From an uncultured Acidobacteriia bacterium (GTDB taxonomy: Bacteria > Acidobacteriota > Terriglobia > Bryobacterales > Bryobacteraceae): a stretch of DNA of 64,000 bases. The stretch covers positions 33,800-97,799 of the forward strand of contig CAIQWJ010000029.1 of NCBI GenBank assembly GCA_903875575.1. The letters are read 5' to 3'. A program made the position numbers and the translations under genes. Below the pieces are notes generated by a model, which was not told the origin of the DNA, made no database searches, and saw nothing but the letters and a program-made list of their open reading frames with translations. This document shows, piece by piece, positions 1-10,023 of this stretch (positions are counted from its first letter, which is position 1; every line of letters starts with the position of its first letter).

Positions 1-3000
1 ATAGGCCTCCGGATCGTCTCCCTCTTCACACGCGATATTCGTCTGGAGAAACTCACCGTCACGCGCCCACGAGCGCATATCATCATCGACGCGGCTGGCG
101 GCACCAATCTGCCGCGCCCGAAAACAACCTCAAACGCACGTACGGCAGACACCATCCTCAATCTGAAGATCGCGCACGTTGCGGTGCGGGACGGAACAGC
201 GCTGGCTGAATCGCCAGGCAATCCGCCGCATACTTATCCATGGAGTGGCGGCGGGCGGAATCTCGCTCTTTTGGCCACCTATGACCCCGCGCGCGATCGC
301 TACGCGGGCGACGTCTCGTTTGCTCCGCTGCATCTGACGCTCGAAGGGTATGGTCCGCTGGATGTGGACCTGACGGCGACGGCAGCCATGGAGCGGAATC
401 GAGTGTTCGTACAGAAGGCCACACTGAAGAGCCAGGGCTCGGAAATCGACCTCAGCGAGATCAATATCGGGAGCTTCGCCGACCCCGTAGTGACCGCGCA
501 TTATGGTGTAACAGTCTCGGCGGCGGAGGCAGCGCGGGTGCTGCACTGGAAGCTTCCTATATCGGGCACGGTAAACGTGGCGGGCAATGCGCGATACGTG
601 TCACCGGAGGATTTCGAACTTGCAGGGGATCTCCGCGGCACCGGACTTGCCTATGGCAAGGTTCGCAACATCCGACTGACAGGAAAGGTCGCGGGTTCGC
701 AGGCCAAAATGGCGATCACCTCGTTGCGGGCGAGTCTGCTGGGCGGCACCGCCGTTGGCGGCGTGGAGACAAAAGGCTATGAGGTTTACCGGATCGCCGG
801 TACCATCGCAGGCCTCGACGCGCGAAACCTCGCGGCACTGGGCACCACACAAACCGTTCCTTACGATGGCGTGCTGGCAGGCACGGTGGCCGCCACCGGG
901 AGATTTCGCGATACCTCGCGTTTCGACGATGCCACCGCGCACCTGACGATCGGGCCCGCCGCAATCGGCCCCACCGCTCATGGAGAGCTATCAGTACATT
1001 ACACCGGCTCGACTTCAAAACTCGAAGTGTCCAATTCGTGGCTTCAACTGCCCAATACCCGCCTGGATGTGAGCGGAACACTTGGTGCCGCACAGACCAT
1101 ATCGCGGGCTTCCTCGCGGTCCACATCGCTGGCTGTCAAACTCGACACCAACGACCTCAACGATCTTCTCCCTGTGATGAGCGGGCAGGCTCTGCCTTTC
1201 ACTCTGCGAAACGGTTCGGCGTCATTCGCCGGAACTGTAAGCGGCACTCTCGACGACCCTCGCGTGGAAGGCCACGTCACCCTGAACCACGCCGTCTACG
1301 ATAACCGCCTTGTGGATTCAGTCACCGGAGATGTCACTGCATCGGCTACGCAGGCGACCACCACCCACGCCACTCTGGTCTATGACGGCATCACCGCGAG
1401 CGTTGCTGGCACAATCACACTCACGAACTGGTCCGCAGACAAAAAGTCAGCCGTTTCGGGCGATGTGACGATCGGGAACGTGGATCTGGTGCACGCCCTG
1501 ACACTATCGGGACTGGAAAAAGACGTGCCTGCAACCGGCACTGTATCGGTAAGCGCGAAGGTATCCGGAACGGTCGGACAGCCGGCGGGAAGCGCCGACG
1601 TCACGTTCAGCAAAGGCTTGTTTTACCAGCAGCCGTACGACTCCATCACCAGTCATCTGCAGTACACCAATGCGGATCTGCAAACCGCCAGCGGCGTCTT
1701 CACTTCCGGCCCGAAGCGAGTCACCTTCGACATTCGTTACCCGCACAACGGCCAGACGTTCCCCGCCGGCTCGCTGGAAATCTCGGCAGCCAGCAATACG
1801 ATGGCGCTCAACCAGATTGCGCTATTGCGGCAGCGGCAACCGGATATTCAGGGCACTGCACAGTTTCAGGGAAAGTCGACCGTGCGCGTCTCCGTTGACG
1901 CACAGAAGACCGCCCACTTCGAATTGACGAGCCTGAACGGCGATGGCACCGCCACGGGTATCGGACTTGCCGGGCGCGAACTGGGCAATTCACATTTCTC
2001 CGCCCGAACACAGGCCGGCACATTGACCGCCGACTTTGATTCCAACGTGGCAAATGCCGCCATCAAAGGACAGGCGCGAGTGGAACTGACGGGTGACGAC
2101 CGGACAACGGGTTCCATTTCCCTGTCCAACGCAAACGTCGGCGCTGTGGCCGCCCTGCTGTCAAGCGGCGACGATGCAAAGAAATTCGCGTTCGATGGCT
2201 CGGTGGAGGCGCAGGTGGATTTCAGCGGCCCGCTTTTCCTCCCGGCGCAGATGACGGCAACAGCCACGGTGCGGCAACTCGAGGTACATCCAACTGCAGG
2301 CTCGCCTCTTGCGAAGGCGATCGCCGGATTCAGCCTTCGCAGCAGCGGGCAGGTAAAAGTCTCCTACGAGAAGTCGGTGATCCGGGTGGATTCTGCGCAC
2401 TTTCTGGCACCGGAAACAGACATGACCATCAGCGGTACTGCAGATACTTTGAGTGCGACCCCGTTGAATCTGCGCCTGCAGGGCGACGTCAATCTCGCCA
2501 TCCTGCGGAACTTCGTGCCGGATCTGGTGGCGTCGGGAACAGTCTCCGTCGCAGGCCTGGTTCGGGGAAGCTGGGGCACTCCCGATTTCAGCGGGCGCGC
2601 AGGTATTCGCAATGGCGAATTCCACTATCCGGATTTCGCCAATGGTTTGAGCAACGCGACAGGCTCCGTCGTGTTCTCGGGTTCGCGGGCCACCATTGAA
2701 TCCTTCAATGCCGAGACCGGCGGGGGTAAGCTCACAGGCGCAGGCTTCGCTAATCTGATTCCGGATACCGGCGAAGTTGCTTTTCAGTTCTCGGCAAGGA
2801 CGAAGGACGTTCGTCTGCGCTATCCGCAGGGGGTGAGTTCCATATCAGACTCTGAACTCCAGTTGGTACGCAATCCGCAGCGGAGCAGTATTTCGGGGAC
2901 CGTAACAGTGCGCAGATTAGTGTTCAACCCCCAGCAGGACGCCGCCGGGATGTTAGCGGATATGAGCCAGAGCGCGCGTACTCCGGCAGCCGGCAGCAAT

Positions 3001-3759
3001 TCGCTGGCGAACATGAACCTGGATATCCTCATCCAGACCGCGCCCGATGTAGCGCTGCAATCCAAGGTAGCGGAGAGTATTCAGGCCGACGCGTCACTGC
3101 GACTGCGCGGCACTGTCGCGAGCCCCGCACTGCTGGGAAGGGTGAACGTTTCCCAGGGGGAAGTGCTCTTCTTCGGCAACAAGTACACCATCAGCCGAGG
3201 GGCAATTTCCTTCTTCAATCCGTCGAAGATCGATCCGATTCTCGATGTGGATCTTCAGACAAAGGCGCGCGGGGTCGATGTAACACTCACGGTCACAGGT
3301 TCACCTTCGAACCTGGGAATGACCTACAGGTCTGACCCGCCGCTGGAGTTTTCGGACATTGTCGCTTTGCTGGCCACTGGCCGAACGCCGGACGATCCCT
3401 CGGTCGCCCTGCGCGGCAATGCGCCGACACCGAGCTTTGAGCAACTGGGGGCCTCGGCACTAATCGGCCAAACGCTGGCGAACCCTGTTGCTGGACGTCT
3501 GCAGCGATTCTTCGGCGTCAGCCGGATCAAGATCGATCCGCAGCTATCGGGTGTTGGCGGCAATCCCGGCGCGCGGCTCACGGTGGAGCAGCAGGTGACT
3601 CCGGATATTCTGTTTACTTACATCACGGACGTATCGAATACCAGTCAGCAGTTGATTCGGGTGGAATGGGCGTTCAATCGCAACTGGTCCGCCGTGCTGG
3701 AGCGCGAACAGAACGGCTACGTCGGGCTGGACTTCACTTATAAGAAGCGGTTCAAGTAG
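1..3759 (+). CDS. TamB-type translocation/assembly module protein (5' end outside window)
   Basis: The frame is open from base 1, so this is the 3' part (about 1,252 residues) of a longer gene. The protein is a long run of short beta-strand repeats rich in Gly, Thr, Ser and Asp, typical of AsmA/TamB proteins that form a lipid-conducting groove across the periplasm. The last 350 residues look like the conserved TamB (DUF490) C-terminal domain: a segment reading GEVLFFGNKYTISRGAISFF, then a run ending in PPLEFSDIVALLATGR, and an end with VGLDFTYKKRF. TamB family members normally work with an outer-membrane TamA/BamA partner, which would lie upstream and cannot be seen. It ends 8 bp before the convergent DUF1501 gene. 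The family call is confident; the role in outer-membrane lipid or protein transport is from family knowledge. Confidence 0.85.
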   Translation: MGLRIVSLFTRDIRLEKLTVTRPRAHIIIDAAGGTNLPRPKTTSNARTADTILNLKIAHVAVRDGTALAESPGNPPHTYPWSGGGRNLALLATYDPARDRYAGDVSFAPLHLTLEGYGPLDVDLTATAAMERNRVFVQKATLKSQGSEIDLSEINIGSFADPVVTAHYGVTVSAAEAARVLHWKLPISGTVNVAGNARYVSPEDFELAGDLRGTGLAYGKVRNIRLTGKVAGSQAKMAITSLRASLLGGTAVGGVETKGYEVYRIAGTIAGLDARNLAALGTTQTVPYDGVLAGTVAATGRFRDTSRFDDATAHLTIGPAAIGPTAHGELSVHYTGSTSKLEVSNSWLQLPNTRLDVSGTLGAAQTISRASSRSTSLAVKLDTNDLNDLLPVMSGQALPFTLRNGSASFAGTVSGTLDDPRVEGHVTLNHAVYDNRLVDSVTGDVTASATQATTTHATLVYDGITASVAGTITLTNWSADKKSAVSGDVTIGNVDLVHALTLSGLEKDVPATGTVSVSAKVSGTVGQPAGSADVTFSKGLFYQQPYDSITSHLQYTNADLQTASGVFTSGPKRVTFDIRYPHNGQTFPAGSLEISAASNTMALNQIALLRQRQPDIQGTAQFQGKSTVRVSVDAQKTAHFELTSLNGDGTATGIGLAGRELGNSHFSARTQAGTLTADFDSNVANAAIKGQARVELTGDDRTTGSISLSNANVGAVAALLSSGDDAKKFAFDGSVEAQVDFSGPLFLPAQMTATATVRQLEVHPTAGSPLAKAIAGFSLRSSGQVKVSYEKSVIRVDSAHFLAPETDMTISGTADTLSATPLNLRLQGDVNLAILRNFVPDLVASGTVSVAGLVRGSWGTPDFSGRAGIRNGEFHYPDFANGLSNATGSVVFSGSRATIESFNAETGGGKLTGAGFANLIPDTGEVAFQFSARTKDVRLRYPQGVSSISDSELQLVRNPQRSSISGTVTVRRLVFNPQQDAAGMLADMSQSARTPAAGSNSLANMNLDILIQTAPDVALQSKVAESIQADASLRLRGTVASPALLGRVNVSQGEVLFFGNKYTISRGAISFFNPSKIDPILDVDLQTKARGVDVTLTVTGSPSNLGMTYRSDPPLEFSDIVALLATGRTPDDPSVALRGNAPTPSFEQLGASALIGQTLANPVAGRLQRFFGVSRIKIDPQLSGVGGNPGARLTVEQQVTPDILFTYITDVSNTSQQLIRVEWAFNRNWSAVLEREQNGYVGLDFTYKKRFK

Positions 3760-3767
3760 CCGAGGCT

Positions 3768-5027
3768 TCAGCCCTTCAGATAGCCCCTGAACTTATCCAC
3801 GCTGCCCGGATAACCCGGAAACACCTTACCGATCTGTTTGTTCCCCAGATGGTTGAAGACGGCCTCGCTTAGCACGTCGCGAAAATCCGTTGTCAGCGCC
3901 AGATCGCGCTTTTCATAGAGTTGCTCCGGCGCAAGCCCCGGCCATTGCCCGTACACTTTACCGCCCTGCACCGGGCCGCCCATCACGAACATCGCGTTGG
4001 CGTGGCCGTGATCCGTACCGCGGTCGCCGTTCTCTTTCGCCGTGCGTCCAAACTCCGACATCGTCACAACGACCACGTCTTCCATGCGGTCGCCCAGATC
4101 CTTGTAGAACGCCGCGAGCCCGCCGCCGAACTCCGTGAGTCGCTGGGCCAACTGACCCACCGAGGCCTTCGGGCCAACTTCCTGCGCATGGTGATCCCAG
4201 CCTCCCAGATCTGCGAACGCGACTTCCACGCCCACGTTGGACTTAATCAACTGGGCAATCTGCCGCATGCTGTCGCCGAAACGGCCGCCTGGGTACTGCG
4301 CACCGCCCGCGGGCTGATACGGGGTCTTCTGAACAGATTGCAGCAATGCCACGGCGTCAAATGTCGCGCGACCAGTGCCATTCAGAATCTGATCGCCCGA
4401 GCCCGCGTACATCGCTTCCAACGCTTTGGCTGCGGCCGCGTCGCGAACACCGAACGCACCCAGGCTCTCCACCGCAACGGCTTCGTTATCGCCGCGCATA
4501 CTGCGTGGCAGGGTGGGTCCCAGACTGACCGCGCGCACGGGCGAGGGTTTGCCCTCGGCGGGCGGCAACGCGCGATTGAGCCACCCATCGTTGGTCGCCT
4601 TGAGACCGGGCGTGCCGGACTCCATGTAATCCTGCGCATCAAAGTGAGAGCGAGTGGGGTCAGGCGAACCGGCCGCGTGGACAATCGCCAGTTGCCGACT
4701 GTCCCACAGCGGCTTGAGCGGAGCGAGCGACGGATGCAGGCCGAACATGCCATCGAGGTCGATGACAGCGTCTTCCTTCGCGATGTTCTCCGCCGGACGA
4801 GGGATGGAAATCGTGGGGCGCAGATCGTAGTAGTGCTGTTCGCCGTGCGGCACCACAATATTGAGGCCGTCGGCCGCGCCCCGCTGGAAGATCGCAACCA
4901 GAACCTTCTTTCGCTGACCACTGTTACTCTGCGCGAACGCCGCCCGCTGCAGCCAGAGCGGCGAGGTTCCGACGCCAACCATGGCGATAGCGGAATCTCT
5001 CAGAAATATACGTCGTGAAACCGGCAT
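3768..5027 (-). CDS. DUF1501 domain protein, Tat-exported
   Basis: A 419-residue protein starting with a twin-arginine signal (SRRIFLRDSA, then a hydrophobic stretch and a cleavage-like AFA). The body has DUF1501 features: an early LVAIFQRGAADGLNIVVPHG segment, HFDAQDYMESG, GGWDHHAQE and a late MSEFGRTAKENGDRGTDHGH stretch, which resembles the metal-binding region of alkaline-phosphatase/sulfatase-fold proteins. It lies just downstream of the DUF1800 gene on the same strand (26 bp gap). The two families are paired in Planctomycetes and Acidobacteria, and they probably act together outside the cytoplasm. The biochemical function is unknown. A Shine-Dalgarno-like AGAGGT sits before the ATG, which supports this start. 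Confidence 0.88.
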   Translation of the reverse strand: MPVSRRIFLRDSAIAMVGVGTSPLWLQRAAFAQSNSGQRKKVLVAIFQRGAADGLNIVVPHGEQHYYDLRPTISIPRPAENIAKEDAVIDLDGMFGLHPSLAPLKPLWDSRQLAIVHAAGSPDPTRSHFDAQDYMESGTPGLKATNDGWLNRALPPAEGKPSPVRAVSLGPTLPRSMRGDNEAVAVESLGAFGVRDAAAAKALEAMYAGSGDQILNGTGRATFDAVALLQSVQKTPYQPAGGAQYPGGRFGDSMRQIAQLIKSNVGVEVAFADLGGWDHHAQEVGPKASVGQLAQRLTEFGGGLAAFYKDLGDRMEDVVVVTMSEFGRTAKENGDRGTDHGHANAMFVMGGPVQGGKVYGQWPGLAPEQLYEKRDLALTTDFRDVLSEAVFNHLGNKQIGKVFPGYPGSVDKFRGYLKG

Positions 5028-5053
5028 TTTGGACCTCTTTTGTAACCTTTGAC

Positions 5054-7177
5054 CTATCTACGCTGGAAATCCGGCGACCCCAGGGTCAGGCCGGCCACCA
5101 TCGGACCCGCAGGCGGAGCGGCAGGGATGGGCCGACCGTTCTGCGCCTGCTGCTTTGCCGCCTGGTCCGCGATCGCCTGATCCAAACCAGCCTGAATCGC
5201 AGCCTGAGACGCAGGCGACGCATCGGCCAGCAGGATATTTCGCTCGATCTGCGCCGGATCCGCTGCAAACTGGGTCGGATCCACCTTGACGCCCGCTACC
5301 TTTCCCTGAGCCAGAGTATGGGCAAAATTCATCCGAGCCAGCAGGGACGCTGAATTCAGCCAGTCGGCACCCCGATTCGTGTAACCGGTTGGCTCGGCCT
5401 TGCGATAAAGCGGCTGCCCCAGAGTATTCATCAGGCCCACCATTTGTACCGCCGTAGCCACCTCGCCGTTTACCGCACGCACTGCGCTGACCACCATTTC
5501 GAGAGGCGATTTCAGCTTGGCACGGAAATTGGTTGCGGCCCAGAATTCATCGGTACCGAGCATGGTGCGCATCACTTCGTGCAGATCGCCATCGGTATTT
5601 GTGAATGTAGCCGCCATCTTGTCGACCAATGCCTCGGCCGGGTTATCAGACACGAAGCGGATCGCCAGACTCTTCGCAATGAAATGAGCGGTAGAAGGAT
5701 GCTTCACCAGAATGTCGATCACCTTCAGCCCATCGTCAATGCCGCCGCCGGCGGGAATCGTCACGCCAAGAACGTGCTTCTCGCCGCGATCATGCATACG
5801 CGGATTGAAAAAGAATCCCCCACCCTGCTGCGGTTGCCGGATGGTCCAGCCGGTAAAGCAACGCGCCACTTCTGTAACATCCTGCTGCGTGTACCCACCG
5901 TCCACACCGAGCGTGTGGAGTTCCATCAGTTCGCGCCCATAGTTCTCGTTGAGTCCCTGCTTCCGCCCATTCGCGGGCGCGTTGGGCCGCGGGGCCGCTC
6001 CGTTCGGATCGCCGGCAGATTCCCAGTTGTCGAGATAGAACAGCATGGCCGGGCTCTCCGCGGTCGCCAGCAGCAGATCCTTGAATTTACCCAGAACGTG
6101 CGGGCGGATGACGTCGCGTTCGTAAGCGGTGACCATAAAACGGTCGGCACCCTTGTCGAGATACACGTTGAAATGATTAAACCAGAAGTCCGCCAAAACC
6201 TCTTCCAACTGCCGGTTCGAATAGATCGCCCGCAGAAGTTTGCCTTCTGTGAGGTCACGATTGACCACCTGTTGCGGTGTATTCAGAACTTCCACGCGCC
6301 GACGCATAGCGGGTGTTCCGGCATTAGCGAGACGGGTCCGGATGGCTGGCGGGAGCGCTTCGAGAGCGTCTACCAGCTGATCGTCAGGGAGCGATTCCAG
6401 CAGAGCCAGACGGCTTTCCTGCGTTCCGTTGAGGAAGGCCTGTTTCTGCTCAGGGCTGAGGGGCAGCGCGCTGAGCATTTCAGGCGTCATGCGGGCACCG
6501 GGGGGCATTAGACCGGCAGCAGCCCCCGCTGGTCTGCTCGGTGCCACAGGGCGCGGAGCCGCAGCCTGGGCAGTTGCCTGGTCCGTCATCATTGGCGCGG
6601 GGGAGGACGTTGGCGGCACGGCATCCTTCATGGTGGATTGAACGTTACCAATGCTGGCTTCGGCCACGACAGGACCAGTCGGCTGGGCGGCTTTTGCTGT
6701 AACTGCGTCGTCCGCGGCCTTCTTCTTCTGGTAGCGCGAAATTGCGGTCTGAACCGCAGCCCGCGTCAAGGGATCGTCTTTCGAAGGCAGAGGCAGCTTG
6801 CCATCGATCATCGCCTTAATCATTTGCTGCGACGGATACTTTTGCAGCATCGCCGCAGTACCCATCTGCAGGGTATCCAGAGGTTCCAACTTGGCCAGCA
6901 GGACAGGATTCTCGGGGATAGAAGCTGGCTGAAGCTGCTGCTCGATCCACTTCTCCACGCCCATCTGCTTCACCTGCTCCAGATCGCCAGGGCGCGGCCC
7001 GAAAGTGAGGCGATTCAGAGCGTGCAGAGCCTTCTGATCGTCCGTCATGAGCGGAATCTTCGGTGCCGCGAGAGTCGCGGCCTTCGACGCGGCGGGCGCC
7101 TTTGGCTTCTTCGCCGCGTAGCCGGTTGCCATCATCGAGAGGCCGGCGAATGCCAGTACCAGAGATTTTCGTTGCAT
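5054..7177 (-). CDS. DUF1800 domain protein, exported, with long low-complexity insert
   Basis: 707 residues from an ATG followed by a clear signal peptide (MQRKSLVLAFAGLSMMATGYA). The frame stays open 53 codons upstream, but the signal peptide sets the start. Family signs are an N-terminal HALNRLTFGPRPGDLEQV segment, DFWFNHFNVYLDKGADR in the middle, ENYGRELMELHTLGVDGGYT and VARCFTGWTI. Between roughly residues 110 and 240 there is an Ala/Pro-rich, poorly conserved insert, making the protein longer than many DUF1800 members. It is the first gene of a probable two-gene unit with the DUF1501 gene and is divergent from the metalloprotease at 7263. The molecular function of DUF1800 is not established. 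Confidence 0.87.
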   Translation of the reverse strand: MQRKSLVLAFAGLSMMATGYAAKKPKAPAASKAATLAAPKIPLMTDDQKALHALNRLTFGPRPGDLEQVKQMGVEKWIEQQLQPASIPENPVLLAKLEPLDTLQMGTAAMLQKYPSQQMIKAMIDGKLPLPSKDDPLTRAAVQTAISRYQKKKAADDAVTAKAAQPTGPVVAEASIGNVQSTMKDAVPPTSSPAPMMTDQATAQAAAPRPVAPSRPAGAAAGLMPPGARMTPEMLSALPLSPEQKQAFLNGTQESRLALLESLPDDQLVDALEALPPAIRTRLANAGTPAMRRRVEVLNTPQQVVNRDLTEGKLLRAIYSNRQLEEVLADFWFNHFNVYLDKGADRFMVTAYERDVIRPHVLGKFKDLLLATAESPAMLFYLDNWESAGDPNGAAPRPNAPANGRKQGLNENYGRELMELHTLGVDGGYTQQDVTEVARCFTGWTIRQPQQGGGFFFNPRMHDRGEKHVLGVTIPAGGGIDDGLKVIDILVKHPSTAHFIAKSLAIRFVSDNPAEALVDKMAATFTNTDGDLHEVMRTMLGTDEFWAATNFRAKLKSPLEMVVSAVRAVNGEVATAVQMVGLMNTLGQPLYRKAEPTGYTNRGADWLNSASLLARMNFAHTLAQGKVAGVKVDPTQFAADPAQIERNILLADASPASQAAIQAGLDQAIADQAAKQQAQNGRPIPAAPPAGPMVAGLTLGSPDFQRR

Positions 7178-7262
7178 AGGGCTTTTCCCATTATCTAACG
7201 CTTTTGGGGAAGCAAAGTTGCGGAGGCAGACGATAGTTCGCATCCAGGCTAACATCAATTTC

Positions 7263-9683
7263 ATGCGCACCTTCCTTCTATTCCTGACTTCAGTTGCCCT
7301 GGCGGCCGCGCAGGCACCCGCCGCTCCGGCCACCATCGCAGAGAAAACAAAGGAAATGACGGCGATGCCCGGCTATTTCCCCCTGTACTATGACGCGAAA
7401 ACAGGCCGTGTGTTCCTCGAAGTCAGCCGCTGGAACAGCGACTTTCTTTATGTCAATTCCCTGCCCGCAGGGGTCGGCTCCAACGATATCGGACTGGATC
7501 GAGGTCAGATCGGCGGTTCCATGGTGGTGCGTTTTGAGCGCTACGGCCCGAAGGTGCTGCTGGTGCAGCCGAATCAGAGCTATCGCGCCGTCACCTCGGA
7601 CCCCCAGGAACGCCGGGCCGTGGAAGAGTCTTTTGCGCGATCCGTGATCTGGGGCTTTACCTCGGAAGCCGAGGAGGGGAACCGCGTATTGATCGACGCT
7701 ACCAGCTTCTTTCTGCGCGATGCGCACAGCGTCCCCGAAACACTCTCACGCGAAAACCAGGGCAGTTTTTCGCTCGATGACCGACGTTCGGCCATTTACC
7801 CGGACCGTACCAGGAACTTCCCCCGCAACACGGAAGTGGAGGCGATGCTGACGTTCTCCGGCAGAGGCGCGGGGCCCTGGGTGCAGTCCGTGACGCCAAG
7901 CCCGGATGCGCTCACTGTCCGCGAGCACCATTCCTTTGTGGCGCTCCCTGACGCCGCGACGTTCCACACCCGCGGCTATGATCCCCGAGCCGGCTTCATT
8001 GGGATGAGTTACATGGATTACGCGACGCCGATTGCTGAACCCGTAATGAAGCGCTTTATCATCCGCCACCGACTGGAGAAGAAGAATCCGGCGGCCGCCG
8101 TGAGCGATCCTGTTCAACCCATCGTGTACTATCTCGACCCGGGCACCCCGGAGCCGATCCGATCGGCACTGCTGGAAGGCACCCGCTGGTGGTCGCAGGC
8201 TTTCGAAGCAGCGGGGTTCAGCAATGCTTTTCGGGTGGAGATGCTACCCGCAGATGCGGATCCCATGGATGTCCGTTACAACCTGATCGAGTGGGTGCAC
8301 CGTTCCACGCGGGGCTGGTCTTACGGCGAGGCCATCACAGATCCGCGCACGGGCGAAATTATCAAGGGCCAGGTGTCGCTCGGTTCGCTGCGCGTGCGTC
8401 AGGACTTTCTGATTGCAGAGGGTCTGATCGCAAAGTATGAGCAGGGTCAACCAATCGATCCCCGCATGGAGCGAATGGCGCTCGCACGTCTTCGTCAACT
8501 GGCCGCGCATGAGGTTGGCCACACACTCGGACTGGAGCATAACTTCGCCGCCAGCGCGCATGACCGAGCTTCCGTGATGGACTACCCGCCGCCGTTTGTA
8601 AAGCTCAACGAGGCGGGCGAAATCGACCTAAACGAAGCTTATGCCACCGGCATCGGCGAATGGGACAAACTTGCGATTCGATATGGGTATTCGCAGTTCG
8701 CGACGGGCGTGAGTACCGACGCGGAGCGCGCAGCGCTCAATGCGATTCTGAATGAGGCTCGCGACAAGGGCATCGTCTTCATCTCCGACCGCGACGCGCG
8801 CACAGCGGGCGGCGCGCATCCGATCGCGCATCTTTGGGACACGGGAGCGAATGCAGCCGACGATCTCAACCGAGTCATGCAGATTCGTGCGAAGGCACTG
8901 GCTGGCTTCTCCGAACAGAAAATCCGTTTCGGCGTGCCGATGAGCACGCTGGAAGAAGTTCTCGCGCCGGTATATCTGCTCCATCGCTACCAACTGGAAG
9001 CGACGGCAAAAGTGGTGGGCGGGCTGAACTACACGTATGCGGTTCGTGGCGATGGTCAGACCGTGGCAGAGATCGTACCCGCAGCCGAACAACACCGCGC
9101 GCTCGATGCGATCGTGAAGACGCTGGACCCCGCAGCGCTGACGCTGCCCGAGCGCATTCTGAAGCTGTTGCCACCGCATCCGCCGGAATTCGAGGCGACA
9201 CGCGAGGACTTTCACTCGCGGACCCAGATCACGTTTGACTCCATGGCTCCGGTGGAAGCCGCCGCCGATATGGCTGTCGCTATGCTGCTCAATCCCGAAC
9301 GTGCCACGCGCCTGATCGATTACCATTCGCGCGATGCGAAGAATCCGGGTCTGGATGAAGTGATTGACCGGCTGATTACGGCCGCGTGGAAGACACCACG
9401 CGCCGGCCTGCGGGATTCCGAGACACAGCGCACGATTGGGAATGTGGTGCTGTACCGCCTGATGACACTGGCACAGAACGCAACAGCTTCGGAGCAGGCC
9501 CGCGCAATTGCTTTTACGAAACTGGATGATCTGCGGAAATGGCTGCTGGCCAGACAGAATACTGATACGGCGGAACGCGCCCATTCGGTTTACGCTGCCG
9601 CACAGATCAAGCGTTTTCAGGATGACCCGAAAGTGATCACGGTAAGTAAGCCTGCCGACGCGCCGGATGGTTCGCCAATTTAG
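7263..9683 (+). CDS. Exported zinc-dependent metalloprotease (DUF5117/DUF4953-type metzincin)
   Basis: 806 residues from the ATG at 7263, which is directly followed by a signal peptide (MRTFLLFLTSVALAAAQA). Near residue 415 it carries HEVGHTLGLEHN, the extended HExxHxxGxxH zinc site of metzincins, with a possible Met-turn nearby in RASVMDYPPPFV. The N-terminal half (KTGRVFLEVSRWNSDFLYVN, then GSMVVRFERYGPKVLLVQPN) matches the DUF5117-type domain found in this exported family in Acidobacteria and Bacteroidetes. Substrates are unknown. There is no Shine-Dalgarno before the ATG; a TAACAT hexamer 13 nt upstream could be a -10 box, which would make the mRNA leaderless. The gene is divergent from the DUF1800 gene with 85 bp between. 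Confidence 0.88.
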   Translation: MRTFLLFLTSVALAAAQAPAAPATIAEKTKEMTAMPGYFPLYYDAKTGRVFLEVSRWNSDFLYVNSLPAGVGSNDIGLDRGQIGGSMVVRFERYGPKVLLVQPNQSYRAVTSDPQERRAVEESFARSVIWGFTSEAEEGNRVLIDATSFFLRDAHSVPETLSRENQGSFSLDDRRSAIYPDRTRNFPRNTEVEAMLTFSGRGAGPWVQSVTPSPDALTVREHHSFVALPDAATFHTRGYDPRAGFIGMSYMDYATPIAEPVMKRFIIRHRLEKKNPAAAVSDPVQPIVYYLDPGTPEPIRSALLEGTRWWSQAFEAAGFSNAFRVEMLPADADPMDVRYNLIEWVHRSTRGWSYGEAITDPRTGEIIKGQVSLGSLRVRQDFLIAEGLIAKYEQGQPIDPRMERMALARLRQLAAHEVGHTLGLEHNFAASAHDRASVMDYPPPFVKLNEAGEIDLNEAYATGIGEWDKLAIRYGYSQFATGVSTDAERAALNAILNEARDKGIVFISDRDARTAGGAHPIAHLWDTGANAADDLNRVMQIRAKALAGFSEQKIRFGVPMSTLEEVLAPVYLLHRYQLEATAKVVGGLNYTYAVRGDGQTVAEIVPAAEQHRALDAIVKTLDPAALTLPERILKLLPPHPPEFEATREDFHSRTQITFDSMAPVEAAADMAVAMLLNPERATRLIDYHSRDAKNPGLDEVIDRLITAAWKTPRAGLRDSETQRTIGNVVLYRLMTLAQNATASEQARAIAFTKLDDLRKWLLARQNTDTAERAHSVYAAAQIKRFQDDPKVITVSKPADAPDGSPI

Positions 9684-9697
9684 CCGCCGCTACTTAT

Positions 9698-9999
9698 GAA
9701 ACGACTTGCGATGCCGACGACGAGGCCTGGCGTCATTACAAGAGGCCGAGAAATCAGTCGGAACTTGTCTGGGATACCTGCATCCCGGTCGTCTTCGTTT
9801 TTACATGGCTGTGAACCGTTTTTTCAGGACTACCGTGCCCGGATTCGGACCGATCGGCATTTGGATGCTCCTGTTCGTGGTTGCAGGAGCACAGCTTTCA
9901 AACTGGCGTTGCCCAGGATGCGGCAAGTGTTTCTCCGCAACTTCGTTGCACCACAAATCATTTCTCACGAGTAAATGCGATAACGGTGGCCTGCCGCAG
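9698..9999 (+). pseudogene. Remnant of a small membrane zinc-ribbon protein (frameshifted)
   Basis: Two protein-like segments lie in adjacent frames. Frame from 9698: DEAWRHYKRPRNQSELVW, then a hydrophobic run IPVVFVFTWL, then a TGA at 9812-9814. Frame from about 9805: a hydrophobic segment (IGIWMLLFVVAGAQ), then LSNWRCPGCGKCFSATS and SFLTSKCDNGGLP. The second part looks like a CxxCG...CxxCGLP zinc ribbon found in small acidobacterial membrane proteins, but the fourth Cys is Gly (codon 9985-9987). The first segment has no start codon, the reading frame shifts near 9805-9812, and the second frame has no stop before running antisense into the Hsp70 gene. I read this as one decayed gene. The family match is from memory. 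Confidence 0.5.
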
Positions 10000-10023
10000 T
10001 TCGAGGCCAGACAGTGCCGCGCG

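Noticed and set aside
3921..5018. Long plus-strand frame of 365 codons opposite the DUF1501 gene
   Set aside because: Arg/His-rich, no family features, and fully antisense to a gene with a Tat signal and clear DUF1501 motifs. High GC gives long shadow frames.
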